A stretch of DNA of 6,874 nt from CAZOMR01 sp964580655. GTDB taxonomy: Bacteria; RBG-13-61-14; CAZOMR01. The stretch lies in NCBI GenBank assembly GCA_964580655.1, contig CAZOMR010000184.1:1-6874 (forward strand). Reading direction: 5' to 3'. Below, one piece after another: positions 1 through 4,787 of this stretch (positions are counted from its first letter, which is position 1; every line of letters begins with the position of its first letter). The position numbers were made by a program, and so were the translations under genes. The notes below the pieces were generated by a model that saw only the letters and a program-made list of their open reading frames with translations, was not told the DNA's origin and did not search any database.

Positions 1-28
1 GATCAGTTCTTTGTCCCCACATGGAGAC

Positions 29-56
29 CTGCCTGCGCCAAGGCTTTGGCAGGCAG
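29..56. repeat. Palindromic hairpin, probable dispersed intergenic repeat
   Basis: CTGCCTGC (29-36) and GCAGGCAG (49-56) are exact inverted copies. A better fold pairs CTGCCT (29-34) with AGGCAG (51-56), leaves GC (35-36) as a bulge, then pairs GCCAA (37-41) with TTGGC (46-50) around the loop GGCT. No T-tract follows on either strand, so it is not a standard terminator. On the - strand it begins with GTCATTT, which recalls the short palindromic repeats scattered between genes in many proteobacterial genomes. The inverted repeat is visible here; membership of a dispersed family is inference, since only one copy lies in the window. Confidence 0.5.
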
Positions 57-75
57 AAATGACAGCCTGGGTTAA

Positions 76-119
76 AGGGGCACAGGGGGTTCCGTCCTTG
101 CTCTTTGGGTCGTGCCCCT
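76..119. other. Inverted repeat upstream of the ACAD promoter
   Basis: AGGGGCAC (76-83) is exactly complementary to GTGCCCCT (112-119), giving an 8-bp GC-rich stem with a 28-base loop. Competing pairings exist: CAGGGG (83-88) with CCCCTG (115-120), GGTTC (88-92) with GAACC (120-124), and CGTGC (111-115) with GCACG (134-138). The element lies upstream of the predicted -35 box, so it would not be in the ACAD transcript made from that promoter. It could be the 3' end of an upstream transcript, or an attenuator-like structure if transcription enters from the left. The function is unknown. Confidence 0.35.
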
Positions 120-156
120 GAACCGAGGATGTCGCACGCCCCATCAGGATTTTTTT
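117..156 (+). terminator. Weak intrinsic-terminator-like stem with T7 tract
   Basis: CCTGA (117-121) pairs with TCAGG (144-148), followed after one A by seven T (150-156). The stem is only 5 bp with a 22-base loop, so it is a poor terminator by itself. It may work with the stronger stem at 76-119. It would end a transcript entering from the left, just before the ACAD promoter. The T-tract abuts the -35 box, so the run of T may simply be promoter-associated AT-rich sequence. Confidence 0.25.
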
Positions 157-157
157 C

Positions 158-186
158 TTGACATCGTCCAGGAATTGGGGTAAAAA
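158..186 (+). promoter_or_regulatory. Sigma70-type promoter for the ACAD pair
   Basis: TTGACA (158-163) is a perfect -35 consensus, followed after exactly 17 bp by TAAAAA (181-186), which matches the TATAAT -10 box at four of six positions. The predicted transcription start is near 192-194, giving a leader of about 55 bases before the ATG at 248. The region is AT-rich and directly upstream of the first gene of the pair. The exact start site is inferred. Confidence 0.55.
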
Positions 187-235
187 AATCATAAAGGATC
201 TAAGAGGTAGTTTTATCTTGTAGTTTTCTTAAAAA

Positions 236-242
236 AAGGAGG
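236..242 (+). promoter_or_regulatory. Strong ribosome binding site of first ACAD gene
   Basis: AAGGAGG (236-242) is a near-perfect Shine-Dalgarno sequence 5 bases before the ATG at 248. The same 12-base string AAAGGAGGTTGA precedes both ACAD genes, which suggests matched, high translation of the two products. Confidence 0.8.
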
Positions 243-247
243 TTGAC

Positions 248-1357
248 ATGGTTGGTTTTGTGCCCTCAGATGAGCAAAAGATGATCCAGGATACAGCCAA
301 GGATTTTGCCGAAAACGAGTTAACGCCCAAAGCAAGAGACTGTGATGAGAATGACAGCATTCCCCAGGAACTACTTGAGACCGCCTGGGGGTTGGGGCTT
401 GTCAATGCGATCATTCCAGAATCTTACGGCGGCGTGGGCATGGATCGCTCCGCAGTCACGGGAGCCCTGGTAAACGAGGAGTTGGCCTACGGAGACGCAT
501 CCCTGGCCATTGCGATTCTCGCCCCGTCTTTGTTTATCCTTCCGATAATGGAGATGGGCACCGAGGATCAGAAGAAGAAATACCTGCCAATGTTCTGCGA
601 GGAAAAATACAAGCCCGCCACCCTGGCAGTAATGGAGCCGCGCATCACCTTTGATCTATCAGACCTGCATACCCTTTATGCCTTTGATGGCGAAAACTAT
701 ATTCTGAACGGCACAAAATGCAATGTGCCCATGGCAGGCGAGGCTGACCTGTTTCTGGTTATGGCCGCATCCAATCGCGGGGTCGGCGACTCCGGGGTTG
801 ATGCTTTTATCGTGGAAAAGGGAACCAATGGTCTCAGCGTGGGAGAGCGGGAAAAGAACATGGGTTTCAAGGCCTTGTCCACCTATCCTGTAACCCTGAC
901 GGACTGTGTGGTTCCCAGGGAAAACCGGCTGGGTGGAGACAGGGGCATCAACTACCTGAGGCTTATGAACCTGAGCAGGGTGGCGCTTTCGGCGATGGCC
1001 GTCGGGGTGTCACGGGCATCGCTGGATTACGCCGTGAACTATGCCAAGGAGCGCTTTGCCTTCGGAGAGCCCATAGCAAGCAGGCAGGCCATTGCGTTTA
1101 TGCTTGCGGAGATGGCCATAGAGACGGATGCAACCCGGCTTCTCACATGGAAGGCCGCATGGAAGGCGGACCGAGGCGAGGATTTCACCAAGGAGGCTTG
1201 CCTTGCGAAAACCTATGCGGGAGAGCAGACCATGAAAATAACTGATTGCGGAGTGCAGATTCTCGGAGGGCATGGATACATCCGCGAGCACCCGATTGAA
1301 ATGTGGTTCAGAAATGGCCGAGGCTTTGCTATTTTGGAAGGAATGACCATGGTATGA
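248..1357 (+). CDS. Acyl-CoA dehydrogenase family protein, FadE24-like (ADP-side partner subunit)
   Basis: This 369-residue protein belongs to the acyl-CoA dehydrogenase superfamily: flavoproteins that form the alpha-beta double bond of acyl-CoA and pass electrons to ETF. The N-terminal helical domain (about 1-120) includes the family-typical IPESYGGVGMD (56-66). A beta domain covers about 121-230 and the C-terminal four-helix domain about 231-369. The motif normally reading T-E-P-x-x-G-S-D is MEPRITFD (129-136), so the flavin-contacting Thr and Ser are absent. In contrast R-x-x-F-G (R269 to G273) and Q-x-x-G-G-x-G-Y (337-344) are intact. Glu364 in LEGM sits where the catalytic Glu of Y-E-G-T lies, but the protein stops five residues later, about a dozen residues short of typical members. 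No frameshift explains the short tail. From memory, mycobacterial FadE24 shows the same degenerate motif and abrupt end. It is the first gene of a two-gene unit with the next ACAD. The superfamily is certain; the substrate is unknown. Confidence 0.93.
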   Translation: MVGFVPSDEQKMIQDTAKDFAENELTPKARDCDENDSIPQELLETAWGLGLVNAIIPESYGGVGMDRSAVTGALVNEELAYGDASLAIAILAPSLFILPIMEMGTEDQKKKYLPMFCEEKYKPATLAVMEPRITFDLSDLHTLYAFDGENYILNGTKCNVPMAGEADLFLVMAASNRGVGDSGVDAFIVEKGTNGLSVGEREKNMGFKALSTYPVTLTDCVVPRENRLGGDRGINYLRLMNLSRVALSAMAVGVSRASLDYAVNYAKERFAFGEPIASRQAIAFMLAEMAIETDATRLLTWKAAWKADRGEDFTKEACLAKTYAGEQTMKITDCGVQILGGHGYIREHPIEMWFRNGRGFAILEGMTMV

Positions 1358-1411
1358 AAAGGGTCGAGACCCGGGAAAGATTTTAATGGATCAAAAGAAG
1401 TTTTCTCGAGC

Positions 1412-1419
1412 AAAGGAGG
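1412..1419 (+). promoter_or_regulatory. Ribosome binding site that fixes the start of the second ACAD
   Basis: AAAGGAGG (1412-1419) lies 6 bases before ATG 1426. A TTG at 1420 is in frame but directly abuts the site, leaving no spacer, so ATG 1426 is the credible start. Confidence 0.8.
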
Positions 1420-1425
1420 TTGAAG

Positions 1426-2649
1426 ATGATAGATTTTGAATTGCCGCCTCAGGCGAAAATGGCGGTTAAAATGGTTCGGGGCATGGCGGAGGGAATCTTC
1501 AGGAAACACGCCCGTTACTATGACGATCACGAACACGAGCCACGAGGCGAGACGCCTAAGGAGCTGAAGCCTTTGGCAAGCATGGGTGCAAGCGCGCTTT
1601 CATCAGAGAAGAAGGACAAGAAGCCGAAGGAGAAAAAGGACGAAAAGAAGAAGGAGCCTGGAATGCGGGGCCTGATAAGCATTCTAGCCGCTGAGGAGAT
1701 GGCGTGGGGAGATGCAGGCCTTATGCTTTGCTTGCCAGGGCTGGGCCTGGGAAACGCGGCCATCGCCGCGGTAGCCACACCGGAACAAAAAGAGAGATTC
1801 GGAAATGTCTTTGCGGCCATGGCCATCACGGAGCCGGGTTGCGGCTCGGATACCGCGTCTATTACCACCACGGCGGTCCATGACAAGGAAACAAACGAGT
1901 GGATCCTGAACGGGGAGAAGATATTCGTCACTTCGGGCGACCGCTGTGGCGCCGTGGTGGTCTGGGCCACTGTGGACAAGAGCGCAGGCCGGGCAGGGAT
2001 CAAGTCCTTTGTCGTGCCCAAGGGCACCCCTGGAATGACGGTGACCAAGCTTGAGCACAAGCTCGGCATCCGCGCATCGGACACTGCATCCATCGTGTTG
2101 GAGGACTGCCGGATTCCATATAACAATATCCTGGGCAATCCAGAGGTTGTCAAAGACAAGACAACTGCAGGCTTCAAGGGCGTGATGGCAACTTTTGACG
2201 CCACCCGGCCCGCGGTTGCGGCAATGGCCCTCGGCGTGGCAAGGGCCGCGCTGGAGTTCACGCGTGAAAAGCTGGAAGAACAGGGCATAGAGTTCCGCTA
2301 TGGAGTGGGCAAACACCGGCTGTCCGCGGTGGAAAAGGATATGTTCGAAATGGAGGCTAACCTCGAAGCCGCGAGACTCCTTATCTGGCGTGCCGCATCG
2401 CTTATGGACCATGGTCTCCGGAACAGTCTCGAGGCAAGCATGGCCAAACAAAAGGCTGGCAGGGCCGCGACACTCGTCACGCAGAAATGCGTGGAACTGC
2501 TCGGTTCCATAGGATACTCACGCGAGCTACTTGTGGAAAAATGGATGCGGGACTCCAAGATCAACGACATCTTTGAAGGTACCGGACAGATACAAACCTT
2601 GATCGTGGCACGGCACATCCTTGGCTTTGGCCGAGACATGTTGAAATAA
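1426..2649 (+). CDS. Acyl-CoA dehydrogenase, FadE23-like (probable catalytic, flavin-side subunit)
   Basis: A 407-residue ACAD-superfamily flavoprotein expected to oxidise an acyl-CoA in the cytoplasm, using ETF as electron acceptor. The start is ATG 1426, chosen from ribosome binding site spacing. After an N-terminal helical part (1-58), the segment that usually carries the V-P-E-x-Y-G-G motif is replaced by a lysine-rich, low-complexity linker (about 59-78). The helical domain resumes at GMRGL and AAEEMAWGDAG (88-98). AITEPGCGSD (133-142) is the intact flavin-side signature, and Glu384 in FEGT (383-386), followed by a full-length QIQTLIVAR tail, is the predicted catalytic base. At the site of R-x-x-F-G it reads E-F-R-Y-G (289-293), so the Arg is lost. 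Q-x-x-G-G reads E-L-L-G-S (357-361). Both elements normally hold the ADP part of a neighbour's FAD. These losses mirror what the preceding gene retains, so the two probably form a hetero-oligomer. From memory, the sequence closely resembles mycobacterial FadE23. The substrate is not determinable here. Confidence 0.94.
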   Translation: MIDFELPPQAKMAVKMVRGMAEGIFRKHARYYDDHEHEPRGETPKELKPLASMGASALSSEKKDKKPKEKKDEKKKEPGMRGLISILAAEEMAWGDAGLMLCLPGLGLGNAAIAAVATPEQKERFGNVFAAMAITEPGCGSDTASITTTAVHDKETNEWILNGEKIFVTSGDRCGAVVVWATVDKSAGRAGIKSFVVPKGTPGMTVTKLEHKLGIRASDTASIVLEDCRIPYNNILGNPEVVKDKTTAGFKGVMATFDATRPAVAAMALGVARAALEFTREKLEEQGIEFRYGVGKHRLSAVEKDMFEMEANLEAARLLIWRAASLMDHGLRNSLEASMAKQKAGRAATLVTQKCVELLGSIGYSRELLVEKWMRDSKINDIFEGTGQIQTLIVARHILGFGRDMLK

Positions 2650-2669
2650 GAAGACAGGCATCATAATAT
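2641..2669 (+). promoter_or_regulatory. Possible sigma70-type promoter for rnr
   Basis: TTGAAA (2641-2646, five of six to TTGACA) overlaps the last codons of the second ACAD gene. TAATAT (2664-2669, four of six) follows after 17 bp; CATAAT (2662-2667, five of six) is an alternative -10 with a 15-bp spacer. The transcription start would be near 2675, leaving a very short leader. The -35 part is coding sequence, so chance is a real possibility; rnr may instead be read from the ACAD promoter. Confidence 0.35.
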
Positions 2670-2682
2670 CAAATCAGGCAAG

Positions 2683-2690
2683 AGGGGAGG
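2683..2690 (+). promoter_or_regulatory. Ribosome binding site near the rnr start
   Basis: AGGGGAGG (2683-2690) contains GGAGG ending 3 bases before GTG 2694. That spacing is shorter than ideal, but no comparable site precedes the later in-frame ATG at 2730. It therefore favours GTG 2694 without proving it. Confidence 0.5.
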
Positions 2691-2693
2691 CTG

Positions 2694-4718
2694 GTGCTTT
2701 CCCTTTTGTTTTTGTGTAAAGCAGAACAAATGGCAAGAAGAAAATACAAAGGCGGTCCGGGCTCGAGAGGCGGTTCCAGAAAATCCCTTCAAATTGCTGG
2801 CACACTTGAATGTCATCCGGACGGGTATGGTTTTTTAAGGCCTGATCAGGATGGAACACCCGATGTGTTTATAGGGGAGCGTAATCTTGGAGAGGCCATG
2901 CACCGGGATAAGGTGCTCGTAAGGGTGATCAGGCGCAAAGCAGGAAATCGCCTGGAGGGCAGGGTCATTCGAGTTCTTGAACGCAAGAGAAGAGAGATAG
3001 TGGGCTTTTTCAATGGGAGACAGGTTGTTCCGAGAGATGGGCGAGTGCGCGATACGGTCTGGATCGAGTCCAGATACAGGGGCAAGGCCAAGGCCGGCGA
3101 GATAGTGCTCGCAAGGATAACACGATACCCAGGCCCCATGAGCGGCCCGAGGGGCGAGATAGTCGAGGTGCTCGGAAGGGAGGGGGACAGGGAGGTTGAG
3201 TCCAGGGCAGTGCTATTAGAGCATGGGTTCAAGGACTTATTCCCGGAACCAGTGAATCAGCTTGCATCCAGAGCCCCAAACAGAGTCAAGCCATCTGAAC
3301 TTCGGGGTCGAAAAGACCTCCGGGGAATTCCCTTTATCACGATTGACCCGGCATCGGCGCGCGACTTTGATGATGCAGTGGCGATCCAGAAGACAAAGGC
3401 CGGCTATACACTCTGGGTGAGCATAGCTGATGTCAGCCATTATGTTCCGCCTATGAGCGCGCTGGACAGGGAGGCATACGATCGGGGGACAAGTGTATAT
3501 TTTCCGGACCGATCCGTGCCCATGCTTCCCGATCAACTCTCAAGCGGGATATGCAGTCTCAATCCGCGCACGAATAGGCTGGCCATGACAGCGGAGCTGA
3601 AGTTCGACCTGAATGGCAGGCGAAAGGGCTTTCGTTTTTATCCCAGTGTGATTCGGAGCAGGCATAGGCTCAACTACGATGAGGTCAAGCAGGTGATCCT
3701 TGATCGCAACCCGGGGCCTCGAAGGAAATATGCGGGTGCCGTTAATTCCCTTGAGATTATGCGCGGGCTTGCCGAGCTACGAATAAGACAAAGGCGCAAG
3801 CGAGGCTGTATTGACCTTGATCTACCCGAGCCAGGGGTTATCTTTGATAAACACGGCGAGGTCAAGACCATCGTGCGAAAAGAGCGAAACATAGCCCACC
3901 GTATGATCGAGGAGTTCATGCTTGCCGCAAACGAGGCTGTTGCGGACTACATGGCGAATGAGGCCGGCCCTTTTGTTTATCGAATTCACGAACCGCCGCC
4001 TGCGGAGAAGGTGAAAGAACTTGATGAATTTCTCGGGGGCATGGGAATTCGGCTTCTTTTAAAAAACCAGAACCCGGAAAAAATCAGGCCACGCGACTAC
4101 CAGCGCGTGCTTGAGGCCGCAGACAGAAAGCCTTTTGCCGCGCTTGTGAATATGCTCCTTCTTCGATCCATGATGCTCGCGCGCTACAGTCCGAAAAACC
4201 TCGGTCACTTCGGCCTGGCCGCTGAGCGCTACTGTCACTTCACATCTCCTATCCGGCGCTATCCTGACCTGATTGTGCATCGGCTGTTAAAGGCAAAAAC
4301 CGGGATGCCCGCACAAAAGGGACCAGCCGCGCCGGAAGACATAAAGGCCGCTTCTGAGCACTGTTCGGAACAGGAGCGAGCCGCGGAACATGCGGAACGG
4401 GAAATGATGGATTTCTATGCCACCAAGCTGATGGCCAAAAAGATCGGAGAAAAATCCTCAGGAATAGTCTCCGGATTGACACAATTCGGAATCTTCGTCC
4501 AACTGGATGATCCCTTCGTGGAAGGCATGATCCCGACAGAAAGTCTTTCTGGAGACAGAGGAAGGCGAGGCGACATTATCTACGATGAGAAAAAGCATAC
4601 CCTCAGATCCCGAAGCCGCAGACTGAGCTTCTCCCTCGGAGACCGAGTTCAAATAGAGGTCCAGGATGTCAACTTGGACCGCAGGCGAATAAATTTTCTG
4701 TTTTGCCAAAAGCTATGA
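2694..4718 (+). CDS. rnr: Ribonuclease R (RNB-family 3'-5' exoribonuclease), short form
   Basis: A processive, hydrolytic, Mg-dependent 3'-5' exoribonuclease of the RNase II/RNB family that degrades structured RNA in the cytoplasm. It has 674 residues from GTG 2694, or 662 from ATG 2730. The N-terminal OB (cold-shock-like) domain starts at GTLECHPDGYGFLRPD (36-51) with DVFIG (57-61). A second OB region follows (about 100-165). The RNB catalytic domain (about 205-535) carries DPASARDFDDA (218-228), whose clustered Asp residues bind the catalytic metals, and HFTSPIRRYPDLIVHR (515-530), the family signature. A C-terminal S1 domain spans about 586-671. E. coli RNase R is 813 residues; this protein lacks its N-terminal winged-helix domain and its basic C-terminal tail. 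The S1 domain distinguishes the RNase R/II type, and LARYSPKNLGHFGLA (495-509) fits RNase R. The start is uncertain: residues 2-11 from GTG are hydrophobic and look unlike coding sequence, whereas ATG 2730 gives a basic MARRKYKGG start. It lies 44 bases after the ACAD gene and convergent to recG. Confidence 0.95.
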   Translation: MLSLLFLCKAEQMARRKYKGGPGSRGGSRKSLQIAGTLECHPDGYGFLRPDQDGTPDVFIGERNLGEAMHRDKVLVRVIRRKAGNRLEGRVIRVLERKRREIVGFFNGRQVVPRDGRVRDTVWIESRYRGKAKAGEIVLARITRYPGPMSGPRGEIVEVLGREGDREVESRAVLLEHGFKDLFPEPVNQLASRAPNRVKPSELRGRKDLRGIPFITIDPASARDFDDAVAIQKTKAGYTLWVSIADVSHYVPPMSALDREAYDRGTSVYFPDRSVPMLPDQLSSGICSLNPRTNRLAMTAELKFDLNGRRKGFRFYPSVIRSRHRLNYDEVKQVILDRNPGPRRKYAGAVNSLEIMRGLAELRIRQRRKRGCIDLDLPEPGVIFDKHGEVKTIVRKERNIAHRMIEEFMLAANEAVADYMANEAGPFVYRIHEPPPAEKVKELDEFLGGMGIRLLLKNQNPEKIRPRDYQRVLEAADRKPFAALVNMLLLRSMMLARYSPKNLGHFGLAAERYCHFTSPIRRYPDLIVHRLLKAKTGMPAQKGPAAPEDIKAASEHCSEQERAAEHAEREMMDFYATKLMAKKIGEKSSGIVSGLTQFGIFVQLDDPFVEGMIPTESLSGDRGRRGDIIYDEKKHTLRSRSRRLSFSLGDRVQIEVQDVNLDRRRINFLFCQKL

Positions 4719-4760
4719 GAATTTTCTCCGGACTTCCTTCGCAACATCCCGATATTCCTT

Positions 4761-4787
4761 TAAGGCCTTCTTGTCTTGGAGGCCTTA
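4761..4787. terminator. Hairpin between convergent rnr and recG, possible bidirectional terminator
   Basis: TAAGGCCTTC (4761-4770) pairs with GGAGGCCTTA (4778-4787) around the 7-base loop TTGTCTT. There are ten pairs including one U-G on the + strand RNA. It sits in the 66-base gap between two convergent genes and overlaps the recG stop codon. Neither strand has a T-tract after the stem, so it is not a canonical intrinsic terminator; it may act as a 3'-end stability element or assist factor-dependent termination. Confidence 0.4.

Noticed and set aside
61..125. tRNA or other structured RNA gene in the GC-rich upstream region
   Set aside because: The stems do not form a cloverleaf, there is no proper T-loop sequence, and the hairpins are better explained as 3'-end or regulatory structures.
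1361..1372. GGGTCGAGACCC as a terminator between the two ACAD genes
   Set aside because: Only four pairs with a tetraloop and no T-tract; the two genes are most likely cotranscribed.
1355..1425. Frameshift that would restore a normal C-terminal tail to the first ACAD
   Set aside because: Neither alternative frame downstream encodes anything like Q-I-Q-R-L-I, so the short tail appears genuine.
1386..1439. A 17-codon frame (ATG 1386) overlapping the start of the second ACAD gene, possibly a leader peptide
   Set aside because: It has no convincing ribosome binding site and no codon-run pattern; such short frames occur by chance.
1527..2451. Two long - strand open frames of about 250 codons opposite the second ACAD gene
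   Set aside because: The + strand frame has full ACAD motifs and a strong ribosome binding site. The antisense translations show no recognisable domain and are rich in Ser, Pro, Arg and His, as expected of shadows of a GC-rich gene.
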